This document shows, one piece after another, positions 1 through 7,698 of a stretch of DNA of 64,000 nt. Position 1 is the stretch's first letter; each line of letters opens with the position of its first letter. Under the pieces are notes generated by a model. That model was not told the DNA's origin and did no database searches. It saw only the letters and a program-made list of their open reading frames with translations. The position numbers were made by a program, and so were the translations under genes. The stretch lies in contig NZ_JAGINQ010000003.1 of NCBI RefSeq assembly GCF_017876165.1, positions 372,001-436,000 on the forward strand, read 5' to 3'. The DNA comes from Azospirillum soli (lineage in GTDB: Bacteria > Pseudomonadota > Alphaproteobacteria > Azospirillales > Azospirillaceae).

Positions 1-1
1 A

Positions 2-1939
2 TCATGACTCCACCACCGGTTCCGTGGGCGTGCGGCTCCGCTTCGGCCAGAACCAGCCGATCAGCCCGACCGCCAGCGGGATCGAGCCCCAGACCACCGC
101 CGAGGGCGTGAAGATCGACCCGATGAACAGCACCGTGATCGCCAGCGCCGACAGCAGCGGCCAGATGGTCGGCCGGGGCGACGGCTCGCGCAGGTCGGGA
201 TGGGCGTCCACCACGGTGGTCAGCAGCACCTCCCGCTCCTCGACGCGCAGGCCGTGCACCACCGGCAGGCGCCCGCGCGAATCCCACAGCGGCTCCAGCC
301 CCTCCACCACGGGGATGTGCGCGAAGTTGTAGCTGGGCGGCGGGGAGGAGGTCGCCCACTCCAGCGTTCCCGCCCCCCACGGGTTCGGCCCGGCGATCCG
401 CCCTCCGCGCAGGCTGACCAGCACGTTGACGATGAACAGCGCGACGCCGGCCGCGATCATCAGCGCGCCGATGGTGGCCGTCAGGTTCATGCCCGCCCAG
501 CCCAGCTCCGCCGGGTAGGTGTAGACGCGCCTCGGCATGCCGACCATGCCCAGCAGATGCATGGGGAAGAAGGCGACGTTGAAGCCGACGAAGAACAGCC
601 CAAAGTTCCAGCGCCCCAGCCGCTCGCTCAGCATCCGCCCGGTGATCTTCGGGAACCAGAAATAGAAGGCCCCGAACAGCGGGAACACCGCGCCGCCGAT
701 CAGCACGTAATGGAAGTGCGCCACGACGAAATAGGTGTCGTGCACCTGCTGGTCGAAGGGCACCGAGGCCAGCATCACCCCGGTCAGGCCCCCCAGCACG
801 AAGATGACGACGAAGCCGACGACGAACAGCAGCGGCGTCCTCCACTGCGGCTGGCCGTCCCACAGCGTGGCGATCCAGCAGAAGATCTGAATGCCGCTGG
901 GGATGGCGATCATCATGCTGGCCGCCGTGAAATAGCTGACGCCCAGGCGCGGCAGGCCGGTGGCGAACATGTGATGCACCCACAGCCCGAAGCCGAGGAA
1001 GGCCGTGGCGATCAGCGCCAGCACCATCGGCAGATGCCCGAACACCGGCCGGCGCGCCATGGCCGCGACGATGCTCGACACCATGCCCAGCGCCGGCAGG
1101 AAGATGATGTAGACCTCCGGATGGCCGAAGAACCAGAACAGGTGCTGCCACAGCAGCGGATCGCCGCCCTCCGCCGGGTTGAAGAAGTGGGTGCCAATCA
1201 GCCGGTCCATGATCAGGAAGCTGCTGGCCAGCATGATCGACGGCATGGCGAAGACCACCATGAAGGAGGTCACCAGCATCGACCAGACAAACAGCGGCAC
1301 CCGGTTCAGGCTCATCCCCGGCGCGCGCATCTTCAGCACCGTGACGATCACTTCCACCGCGACGGCCAGCGCCGCCACCTCCGTGAAGGTGATCATCTGC
1401 GCCCAGAAGTCGGTGCGCTTGCCCGGCGAATATTCCGGCCCCGACAGCGGGACATAGCTGAACCAACCCGCCTCCGGCCCGGTGTTCAGCAGGAAGGCGA
1501 CGTACAGCATGATGCCGCCGGCCAGATAGACCCAATAGCTGAAGGCGTTCAGGCGCGGAAAGGCGATGTTCCGCGTGCCCACCATCAGCGGCACGAGATA
1601 GACGGCCATCGCCTCCATGATCGGCACGGCGAACAGGAACATCATCGTCGTGCCGTGCATGGAGAAGATCTGGTTGTAGCGATCCGGCCCGACCAGCGTT
1701 CCCTCCGGCTGCGCCAGTTGCAACCGCATCAGCAGCGCCAGGATGCCGCCCAGCAGGAAGAAGACGAAGCCGGTGACGATGTAGCGCCGGCCGATCAGCT
1801 TGTGGTCCACCGTGGTCAGCCAACCCCACAGGCCCGGCGCGGTGCCCCAGGTCCGCTCCAGCCGACGGCAGGTCTCGTCCTCGTTGAGGCCTGGGCCGTC
1901 GCGAAGCTCATCGGAGGGATGGCTGTCCTTGGGACTCAT
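2..1939 (-). CDS. ctaD: Cytochrome c oxidase subunit I (caa3/aa3-type, atypical proton channels)
   Basis: Heme-copper oxidase catalytic subunit, 645 aa, inner membrane; reduces oxygen with electrons from CuA of CoxB. Visible ligands are heme a His95, His410, heme a3 His408, CuB His273 in GHPEVY with the cross-link Tyr277, and His322/His323. The GHPE Glu275 at the D-channel end is present. Odd: the D-channel entrance motif reads GTRNIAFPRLN (Asn124 where Asp is usual). The K-channel motif reads IPSGIQIF (Gln351 where Lys is usual, Met343 where Thr is usual). A C-terminal extension at about 590-633 adds two membrane segments, as in long caa3-type subunits. It lies 7 bp downstream of coxB in the same operon, and subunits III/IV would lie beyond the left edge. 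The stop codon is inside the window, so the gene is complete. Family is certain; coupling properties are inferred. Confidence 0.93.
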   Translation of the reverse strand: MSPKDSHPSDELRDGPGLNEDETCRRLERTWGTAPGLWGWLTTVDHKLIGRRYIVTGFVFFLLGGILALLMRLQLAQPEGTLVGPDRYNQIFSMHGTTMMFLFAVPIMEAMAVYLVPLMVGTRNIAFPRLNAFSYWVYLAGGIMLYVAFLLNTGPEAGWFSYVPLSGPEYSPGKRTDFWAQMITFTEVAALAVAVEVIVTVLKMRAPGMSLNRVPLFVWSMLVTSFMVVFAMPSIMLASSFLIMDRLIGTHFFNPAEGGDPLLWQHLFWFFGHPEVYIIFLPALGMVSSIVAAMARRPVFGHLPMVLALIATAFLGFGLWVHHMFATGLPRLGVSYFTAASMMIAIPSGIQIFCWIATLWDGQPQWRTPLLFVVGFVVIFVLGGLTGVMLASVPFDQQVHDTYFVVAHFHYVLIGGAVFPLFGAFYFWFPKITGRMLSERLGRWNFGLFFVGFNVAFFPMHLLGMVGMPRRVYTYPAELGWAGMNLTATIGALMIAAGVALFIVNVLVSLRGGRIAGPNPWGAGTLEWATSSPPPSYNFAHIPVVEGLEPLWDSRGRLPVVHGLRVEEREVLLTTVVDAHPDLREPSPRPTIWPLLSALAITVLFIGSIFTPSAVVWGSIPLAVGLIGWFWPKRSRTPTEPVVES

Positions 1940-1946
1940 CCGCGCC

Positions 1947-3116
1947 TCACTTCAAGCTGTCGAGATAGGCGACCAGCGCCTGGAGGTCGGGCGGCGGCAC
2001 GCCGACCAGCGGCATGTGGTTGCCGGGCTTTATCCGCTGCGGGTCGGCGATCCAGGCGGCGAGGTTGCCCCGGTTGTACGGCAGGGTGCCGGCGGCGATG
2101 GTCGGCCGGCTCGCCAGATGCGTCAGGTCCGGCGCCACGGAGGCCGAGGCCGTCGTCCCCCGGATGCCGTGGCACATGGAACAGGCCGAGGACAGGAAGA
2201 CCGCCTTCCCCCGCTTCTGCTCATCGCTTGCGGGCTCGGGCGCCGGGGCCAGCTGCGCCTCCTTCCAGGCGTTGAAGTCCTCGGGCGATTCCACCACGAC
2301 GGTCAGCGCCATGTGGGCGTGCTGAAGCCCGCAGAACTCGGCGCACTGGCCACGATAGGTGCCTTCGCGCTCGGCCACCAGGAACAGCTCGTTCTCGCGG
2401 CCGGGGATCAGGTCCATCTTGCCGTGCAGGTTGGGAATCCACAGGCTGTGGATCACGTCCTGCGCCTTCAGCTTCAGACGCACCGGCGCGCCCGCCGGCA
2501 AATGAATTTCGTTGGCGGTGGCGATGCTGCGGCTGGGGTCGTCGTCGGGGTAGCGGATCCTCCACCACCACTGCATCCCCTCCACCTCGACCGCCAGCTC
2601 TTCCCGGTTGGCGAGGTGGGTGAGGCTCTTGTCCACCGCGTAGCTGGCCGTCACCAGCCCGCAGAGGATCACCACCGTGCCCCCAACCCAAACAGAGAGC
2701 CAGAACGTCAGGCCACGGTCCCGCCCCTCCTCCACCGGCAGCACGCCGCGCGGCTCCACCCAGCGGTGCCGCCGCGCCAGCGCCCACAGCAGCCACAGCA
2801 TAACGATCCCGTAGACCGCCGCGCAGGTGGCGAAGAGGATCCACCACATCGTCCCGATGTGCCCCGCCTGCGTCCCCGCCGGGTCCAACATTGACTGCGG
2901 CCCGGAACAGGCGGTGAGGAGAGGCAGCGGCAGCGCCGCAACCCATGTCCCTCTCCCCCCTGGGGAGAGGGTCAGGGTGAGGGGGCCCTCCCTCTCCCCC
3001 CCGGGGAGAGGGCCGGGGTGAGGGGGCCACGCGCCTTGCGGTCTTCGGCTGTCGCCGAACCCCCTCATCCTAACCTTCTCCCCAGGGGGGAGAAGGGACA
3101 TGCCCCTCTCTTTCAT
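1947..3116 (-). CDS. coxB: Cytochrome c oxidase subunit II with fused C-terminal cytochrome c (lipoprotein)
   Basis: CuA subunit of the oxidase, 389 aa from an ATG whose ATGA overlaps the stop of the upstream cytochrome gene, which decides the start. Order: lipobox LLTAC with Cys70, two membrane helices (about 90-110 and 137-158), cupredoxin domain with CuA ligands His223, Cys258, Cys262, His266, Met269, then a cytochrome c domain with CSMCH at 312-316 and probable axial Met368. This is a caa3-type arrangement that accepts electrons directly from soluble or lipoprotein cytochromes. Odd: about 53 codons of a palindromic repeat separate the start codon from the hydrophobic signal segment (see the repeat entry). 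Without them the N-terminus would be MKERG followed by VAALPLPLLTAC, an ordinary lipoprotein signal. The true translation start in vivo is therefore uncertain. Confidence 0.9.
   Translation of the reverse strand: MKERGMSLLPPGEKVRMRGFGDSRRPQGAWPPHPGPLPGGEREGPLTLTLSPGGRGTWVAALPLPLLTACSGPQSMLDPAGTQAGHIGTMWWILFATCAAVYGIVMLWLLWALARRHRWVEPRGVLPVEEGRDRGLTFWLSVWVGGTVVILCGLVTASYAVDKSLTHLANREELAVEVEGMQWWWRIRYPDDDPSRSIATANEIHLPAGAPVRLKLKAQDVIHSLWIPNLHGKMDLIPGRENELFLVAEREGTYRGQCAEFCGLQHAHMALTVVVESPEDFNAWKEAQLAPAPEPASDEQKRGKAVFLSSACSMCHGIRGTTASASVAPDLTHLASRPTIAAGTLPYNRGNLAAWIADPQRIKPGNHMPLVGVPPPDLQALVAYLDSLK
2944..3102. repeat. 159-bp palindromic element inserted in frame in coxB
   Basis: The two ends are near-perfect inverted copies of each other: one begins CATGTCCCTCTCCCCCCTGG and the other, read on the opposite strand, CATGTCCCTTCTCCCCCCTGG. 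The similarity continues for roughly 40 bp into a GGGTCAGGGTGAGGGG-type segment. A second internal hairpin of the same CTCTCCCC/GGGGAGAG type follows. The length is 159 bp, exactly 53 codons, and no stop arises in the coxB frame. Its wording resembles the palindromic repeat downstream of purL. Element identity is inferred from symmetry only; no copy number is known. Confidence 0.8.
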
Positions 3117-3682
3117 TGCCCCGTCCCCTGCGACGACGGCGGGGTGCCGCCGCCCGGCTTCGCCTCCTGCACGGGCTGGGACTGCTCGCCGGGGGAGGCG
3201 CTCATGTGGTCGTCGCGGCCGGGCGCCACGTCCTTGCGCACCGCGCGCTGCATGGAGCGGACGTAGGCGGCCAGCTGCCAGACCTGCTGGTCCGGAATCT
3301 TGCTGCGGAAGGACGGCATGCCGTTGGGCCGGCCCTCGACGATGGTGGCGGCGATGTTCTCCAGCTCGCCACCATAGATCCAAGTGTCGTCCATCAGCGG
3401 CGGGCCGATGTCGCCGCCGCCGTGCGCATGGCAGCCGGAGCAGTTGAACCACTCGAACAGCCGCTTCCCTTCGGAGATGTGGTAGGCGTTGCCCTCATAC
3501 TCGCGCCGCTGCGGCGGTGGGGGCGACGGCTCTCCGGCATAGAGCGTGCCCTGCACGATGGCGCCCGGCTTCACCTCGCCCACCGGCTCGCCCCGGTAGG
3601 CGCGCTCTTCCCGCTCGCAGGCGGCGAGCAGCAGGACGCAGAGCGCCAGAACGCTAGCTGCGGGACGGCAGCGCGAAAACAT
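3113..3682 (-). CDS. Lipoprotein c-type cytochrome
   Basis: Single-heme cytochrome c of 189 aa. The chosen start gives MFSRCRPAASVLALC followed by a lipobox LLLAAC, and is preceded by an AAGGGGGG ribosome binding site; it overlaps the end of the dehydrogenase gene by 29 bp. The heme motif is CSGCH in the sequence NCSGCHAHGGGDIGPP, and a likely axial Met lies in NGMPSFRSKI. The C-terminal 40 residues are Pro/Gly/Gln-rich and probably disordered. Placed between a PQQ dehydrogenase and a caa3 oxidase, it is the obvious electron carrier between them. This is an inference from context. Its stop overlaps the coxB ATG, suggesting translational coupling. Confidence 0.88.
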   Translation of the reverse strand: MFSRCRPAASVLALCVLLLAACEREERAYRGEPVGEVKPGAIVQGTLYAGEPSPPPPQRREYEGNAYHISEGKRLFEWFNCSGCHAHGGGDIGPPLMDDTWIYGGELENIAATIVEGRPNGMPSFRSKIPDQQVWQLAAYVRSMQRAVRKDVAPGRDDHMSASPGEQSQPVQEAKPGGGTPPSSQGTGQ

Positions 3683-5486
3683 AGAGCATGCCCCCCTTTG
3701 TGGTCCGCCGCGGCAGGTCGGAGACGGCGTTGACGAAACCCTTGGCGGCGCTGGCGTCATGCGGGTCGAGGTCGCCGGCCACGATGGCCCCGGCCCAGCC
3801 GCCGACGCCGGACAGAACCGCGATGTACTGCCGCCCGTCCGGCCCCCGGTAGCTGATCGGCTGGCCGATGATCCCGGAGCCGGTCTTGAACCGCCACAGC
3901 AGCTCGCCGGTTTGCGCGTGCACCGCCTTGAACCAGCCGTCCAGCGTCCCGTAGAAGACGAGGTCTCCGGCCGTGGCGAGCGCGCCCGACCACAGCGGCA
4001 GATCCTCCTTGATCTCCCACGCCTTCTTGCGCTGCACCGGGTCCCAGGCGGTGAAGGCGCCGCGATGGCCGCCGGGGCCGGCGTACATCTTCACATTGGC
4101 ACCGACGTAGGGCGTGCCGGCGATGTAGTTCGCCTCGACGCTCTCCCAGTCCATGCACAGGTTGTTGTGCGGGATGTAGACGATCCCCGTCCTGGGCGAG
4201 AAGGCCGAGGGGTTCCAGTCCTTGGCTCCCGGCGCGGTCGGGCAGATGTCGCGCACGACCTTGCCCATGCGCGGATGCTTGTCCTCGTTGTACTGGATTT
4301 GCCCGGTCTTCAGGTCCACGCCGCTGGTGGAATTGACCGGGAAGTAGGGATCGGCGGCCAGAACCTCTCCCGTCCTGCGATCGATGACGTAAAGGTAGCC
4401 GTTGCGCTCCGGCCGGATCAGCGCCTTGCGCGTCTCGCCGTTCCACGGCAGATCGACCAGAATCAGTTCGTTGATGCCGTCGTAGTCGTAGAGGTCGTGC
4501 GGAACCACCTGATAGAACCAGCGCGCCTGCCCCGTGTCGGGGTTGCGGGCGAAGATGCCGCCGGTCCACTTGTTGTCGCCCGGCCGCTGCTCCGGGTTCC
4601 AGGGGCCGGGGTTGCCGGTGCCGTGATAGATCAGGTCCAGTTCCGGGTCGTAGCTGATCCAGCCCCACATGGTGCCGCCGCCGATCTCCCACGCGTTCGG
4701 CGGCCAAGTGCTGACGCCCAGATCCTTGCCCTTTTCCTTGTCGTAGAAGGGCTGGTAGTCCGGGCCGATCAGCACGTCCTTGTCCGGGCCGGTGCTGTAG
4801 GCGCGCCAGACGATTTTGCCGGTCGCGGCGTCCAGCGCGGTGACCCAGCCGCGCACCCCGAACTCCCCGCCGGAGTTGCCGACCAGCACCTTCCCCTTCA
4901 CCACCAGGGGCGCCATGGTCATGGACTCGCCCTTGTTGATGTCGCCCAGCTTGGTGCGCCAGACCTCCTGCCCCGTCTCCGCGTCGATGGCGATCGTGTG
5001 CGCGTCGAGCGTGGTGATGAAAATCTTGCCGTCGGCGAAGGCCGGCCCGCGATTCACATAGTCGCAGCAGGCCACCCCCTGCGCGGAGGCCGCCGGCTTC
5101 GGCTCGAACGTCCACTTGGTCGGCGCGCCCGGCTTGGTCAGGTCGAGCGCATGGAGATGATTCGGATAGGGGGTGACGACATACATCGTGCCGTTCACCA
5201 CCAGGGGCGCCGCCTCGTGCCCGCGCACCACGCCGGTGGAGAAGGTGAAGGAAACCTGCAGGTCGCGGACGTTGCCCGCGTTGATCTCGTCCAGTTCGCT
5301 GAAGCGGGTGCTGGCATAGTTCTTGGCCGGCATCGACCAGTTGCCGTCGTCGGGCGGCGAGGCTGCCGGGGCGGGAATGGCCTTGGCCGGAGGAGCCGGG
5401 TCCTGGGCAAGCGCGGGAAAGGCGCAGGCCAGGATATTATATGCCACCGCCAGAAGAGCGAGCAAACAACATTGCAATTTGCTCAA
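3654..5486 (-). CDS. PQQ-dependent methanol/ethanol-family dehydrogenase, lanthanide-type (XoxF-like)
   Basis: Periplasmic quinoprotein alcohol dehydrogenase, 610 aa, with a Sec signal ending near AFPALA-QDP (residue 28). Eight-bladed propeller signature pieces are present: vicinal Cys140-Cys141, metal/PQQ ligands Glu208 (GGEFGVRG) and Asn292 (GTGNPGPWN), and catalytic Asp334 in DLYDYDGIN. Asp336, two residues after the catalytic Asp, is the extra carboxylate that marks lanthanide-dependent enzymes (XoxF/ExaF); calcium-type MxaF has Ala there. It oxidises an alcohol and passes electrons to cytochrome c. It is first in a four-gene unit with cytochrome c, coxB and ctaD. No small subunit (MxaI) or XoxG/J gene is seen nearby, though the adjacent cytochrome could play the XoxG role. 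Substrate unknown. Confidence 0.9.
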   Translation of the reverse strand: MSKLQCCLLALLAVAYNILACAFPALAQDPAPPAKAIPAPAASPPDDGNWSMPAKNYASTRFSELDEINAGNVRDLQVSFTFSTGVVRGHEAAPLVVNGTMYVVTPYPNHLHALDLTKPGAPTKWTFEPKPAASAQGVACCDYVNRGPAFADGKIFITTLDAHTIAIDAETGQEVWRTKLGDINKGESMTMAPLVVKGKVLVGNSGGEFGVRGWVTALDAATGKIVWRAYSTGPDKDVLIGPDYQPFYDKEKGKDLGVSTWPPNAWEIGGGTMWGWISYDPELDLIYHGTGNPGPWNPEQRPGDNKWTGGIFARNPDTGQARWFYQVVPHDLYDYDGINELILVDLPWNGETRKALIRPERNGYLYVIDRRTGEVLAADPYFPVNSTSGVDLKTGQIQYNEDKHPRMGKVVRDICPTAPGAKDWNPSAFSPRTGIVYIPHNNLCMDWESVEANYIAGTPYVGANVKMYAGPGGHRGAFTAWDPVQRKKAWEIKEDLPLWSGALATAGDLVFYGTLDGWFKAVHAQTGELLWRFKTGSGIIGQPISYRGPDGRQYIAVLSGVGGWAGAIVAGDLDPHDASAAKGFVNAVSDLPRRTTKGGMLYVFALPSRS

Positions 5487-5641
5487 GTCGCGACCCTCTT
5501 ACCGGGAGCCTCGACTTGACAACAGCAGTTCAGATTGGATGTTCCTTACGGGACCATCATGCGGCAAGTCTCCCCTGTACAACCACGCAATAGGGGAGAC
5601 CAGACGCCGAAACACTTCCAATGATGAGCAGCGAACGCGAC

Positions 5642-5672
5642 CCGACGTTATTCCGGTCCGACGTTATTCCGG
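5642..5672. repeat. 16-bp tandem duplication at the paiB 3' end
   Basis: CCGACGTTATTCCGG occurs twice with a 16-bp period. One copy contains the paiB stop codon, so the second copy looks like a duplication that did not change the protein end. Confidence 0.7.
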
Positions 5673-6287
5673 GATAAGAGCGCCCGCTTGGCGTTCCCGT
5701 GCGTCAGCGCTCCCGGCAAGCCCCTCCTTCACGTTCGCCCTGTCTTCCGCGTTGCGGTTCTGGCTCATCTTCCGTTTGGCGTCGATCCGGGTGATGGGCA
5801 GCCGCACACCGACGATGCCCCGCAACTGCGCCTGGATGAACTCGGGCGGAGCATCACCGACCGCCCACGGCTGGGGGCGCGACGCCTCGTGGAGGTTGGT
5901 CAGGCGCGTGACGACGGCAAGAAGCCGGTCGGCATCCTCGAAGAATTCCACGGGACCATAGGCGTGCACCGCCACATAGTTCCACGTCGGAACGACCTTT
6001 CCGTCCCGGCTCTTGCCCTCGTACCAGGAGGGGGTGACGTAGGCATCCGGCCCCATGAACGTGGCCAGAGCCTCGCCAACCGGCGGCTCCTTCCATTGGG
6101 GATTCGCCTTCGCCACGTGTCCGTAAAGCGTGCCCATCTCCCCCTCGTCGGCATCGAGGAACAAGGGCAGCGGCGTACACGCCAACCCGTTGGCCGTGGC
6201 CGTGACCAGATTGGCAAGTCCGGCGGCGCGCATCGTCTCATGGATGAACGGCAGGTCGGTCTCGCGAAACGCTGGGGGTATGTACAT
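5664..6287 (-). CDS. paiB: FMN-binding negative transcriptional regulator, PaiB family
   Basis: Flavin-reductase-like split-barrel protein of 207 aa. It starts MYIPPAFRETD, the conserved PaiB N-terminus, which is why the start was placed 15 codons inside the open frame. Conserved blocks are GTLYGHVAKANPQWK, ATFMGPDAYVTPSWY, VPTWNYVAVHAYG and the LRGIVGVRLPITRIDAKRKMSQNR tail motif (shown only in part: KRKMSQNR). Members bind FMN or heme-like ligands and were first described as negative regulators of sporulation and degradative enzymes in Bacillus; the role in Proteobacteria is unclear. It is divergent from an AraC-type gene 85 bp away, so the two probably share a control region. Confidence 0.88.
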   Translation of the reverse strand: MYIPPAFRETDLPFIHETMRAAGLANLVTATANGLACTPLPLFLDADEGEMGTLYGHVAKANPQWKEPPVGEALATFMGPDAYVTPSWYEGKSRDGKVVPTWNYVAVHAYGPVEFFEDADRLLAVVTRLTNLHEASRPQPWAVGDAPPEFIQAQLRGIVGVRLPITRIDAKRKMSQNRNAEDRANVKEGLAGSADARERQAGALIPE

Positions 6288-6372
6288 TCTGGCCTCCTTG
6301 ACGAGGTGGAGTTTTGCCGAAAACTGGTTCACGCTGAACAGCCATTTTCCACAGTCTCCATTGAGCCAGTCG

Positions 6373-7092
6373 ATGCTCGCGATCCCGCCGCCGAAGTCCG
6401 CCTCGCGTTTGCTTGGCCCCTGGGACTATTGGCGCCCGACCGGCAGCGGCATCGTCGAACTGGGGACGGTGCGTGGACTCGATGTGGCCCTGCCGATCCA
6501 TTTCCATGAAGAAGACCAGTTGACGTTCGTCCTGTCGGGACGGCGGCGGTTCGTCGTCGGCGGCGACCTGTTCGACGTCGCCCCCGGCCAGGGCATGCAC
6601 ATTCCGGCGGGAACGCCCCACCGCTCGCTCTCCGAGCCGTCGGAGGTCGTTTGCATCAATGTGTACATGCCATCGGACACTTACGCGGCGCGCGACGTGA
6701 TCTCCAGCCTGGCCCGTCACTGGCGAAGAACGGGGCACATCGGCTGGCCCGAGCTTACGATAATCGTCGAGGACCATCGGCTATCAACCGACGCCATTGC
6801 GGTCCCGACGGGCGAAGGTTTGGGCGGCGAACCTTGGGAAACGGTGAGTCAGGTGGCGCAGCGTGCCGGCATGAGCCGCGAGGGCTTTTCCCGTCAGTTC
6901 CGGAAACGCCACGGGATGCCCCCGCACACGTTCTGGCAGTTGGAGAAACTGAACGAGGCGCGCCGGCTGCTCCGGCTGGGCGAGCCCATCGCGGCGGTCG
7001 CCGCGGACACCGGCTTTTCCGACCAAAGCCACCTGGGCCGCTGCTTCCGGCGCGCGTTCGGCGTGACTCCGGGCCGATACCGGGCGGGGTAG
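6373..7092 (+). CDS. AraC-family transcriptional regulator with N-terminal cupin sensor
   Basis: Cytoplasmic DNA-binding regulator, 239 aa. The N-terminal cupin/AraC-binding half (about 20-110) has IHFHEEDQLTFVLSG and HIPAGTPH; the C-terminal half carries two helix-turn-helix units. The second gives the AraC signature: AVAADTGFSDQSHLGRCFRR then FGVTPGRYR. The ATG at MLAIPPPKS is chosen because the open frame upstream overlaps the divergent paiB gene. It probably regulates paiB or the following membrane protein; the ligand is unknown. Confidence 0.85.
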   Translation: MLAIPPPKSASRLLGPWDYWRPTGSGIVELGTVRGLDVALPIHFHEEDQLTFVLSGRRRFVVGGDLFDVAPGQGMHIPAGTPHRSLSEPSEVVCINVYMPSDTYAARDVISSLARHWRRTGHIGWPELTIIVEDHRLSTDAIAVPTGEGLGGEPWETVSQVAQRAGMSREGFSRQFRKRHGMPPHTFWQLEKLNEARRLLRLGEPIAAVAADTGFSDQSHLGRCFRRAFGVTPGRYRAG

Positions 7093-7199
7093 ATCACATC
7101 CGTTCCAGACCGCCGCCGCCCAGCCCTGCTATCCACCCACCCAGGGGCGCCGCGTGGAAAAAGTCCGACGCGAGCCCGCGCTTCACGGGGGAGCAAGGC

Positions 7200-7670
7200 A
7201 TGACAGCGGCTTGGTCGGCATTTTCATACCTTCTGGTGGTCGGCGCCGGGGTGAGCGTCGCTCTGCAACAGGTCCTGAACGCAAACCTGCGGGCCGAGCT
7301 CGGGTCGCCCTGGTGGGCGGGCTTCGTCAGCTATTTCGTCGGCATGCTGGCGATGCTGGTGGTCGCGCTGACCTCCCCAGGCCCCCGGTTGCCCGACTCG
7401 TTCGCCGGGGCGGCGCCTTGGCTGTCCTGGAACTCTTGGCTCTCCTGGACCGGAGGTCTGTTCGGCGCGCTGTTCATCGCGACCGCCATCTTCATGGTCC
7501 CGCGCCTCGGCGCCGCCACGGTGCTCGCCCTGATCGTCGTCGGCCAGATGCTCGGCTCGCTCGCCTTCGACCATTTCGGCCTGTTCGGGCTTGCGCATCA
7601 GCCGGTGAGCCCCACCCGGCTGGCCGGCGCGGCCGCCCTGATCCTGGGCGTCGTCCTGATCCGCCTGTAA
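7200..7670 (+). CDS. DMT-superfamily inner-membrane protein, YdcZ/DUF606 family
   Basis: Integral membrane protein of 156 aa with about five hydrophobic segments. It has the family patterns LQQVLNANLRAELGSPWWAG near the N-terminus, GGLFGALFIATAIF in the middle and GAAALILGVVLIRL at the C-terminus. The start is preceded by GGGGAGCAAGGC. Family members are five-helix relatives of half a drug/metabolite transporter; substrates are mostly unknown. It lies 108 bp after the AraC gene on the same strand and could be co-transcribed with it. Confidence 0.8.
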   Translation: MTAAWSAFSYLLVVGAGVSVALQQVLNANLRAELGSPWWAGFVSYFVGMLAMLVVALTSPGPRLPDSFAGAAPWLSWNSWLSWTGGLFGALFIATAIFMVPRLGAATVLALIVVGQMLGSLAFDHFGLFGLAHQPVSPTRLAGAAALILGVVLIRL

Positions 7671-7698
7671 CGCCGTCGATCTCGTAACGCCGCCGATC

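Noticed and set aside
200..2275. 691-codon open frame opposite ctaD/coxB
   Set aside because: It is a GC-driven shadow: Arg/His/Gln-rich text with no domain, exactly antisense to two well-conserved oxidase genes.
2221..3030. 269-codon frame starting inside the coxB repeat
   Set aside because: Out of frame with CoxB and composed of Arg/Gly/Ala-rich shadow sequence.
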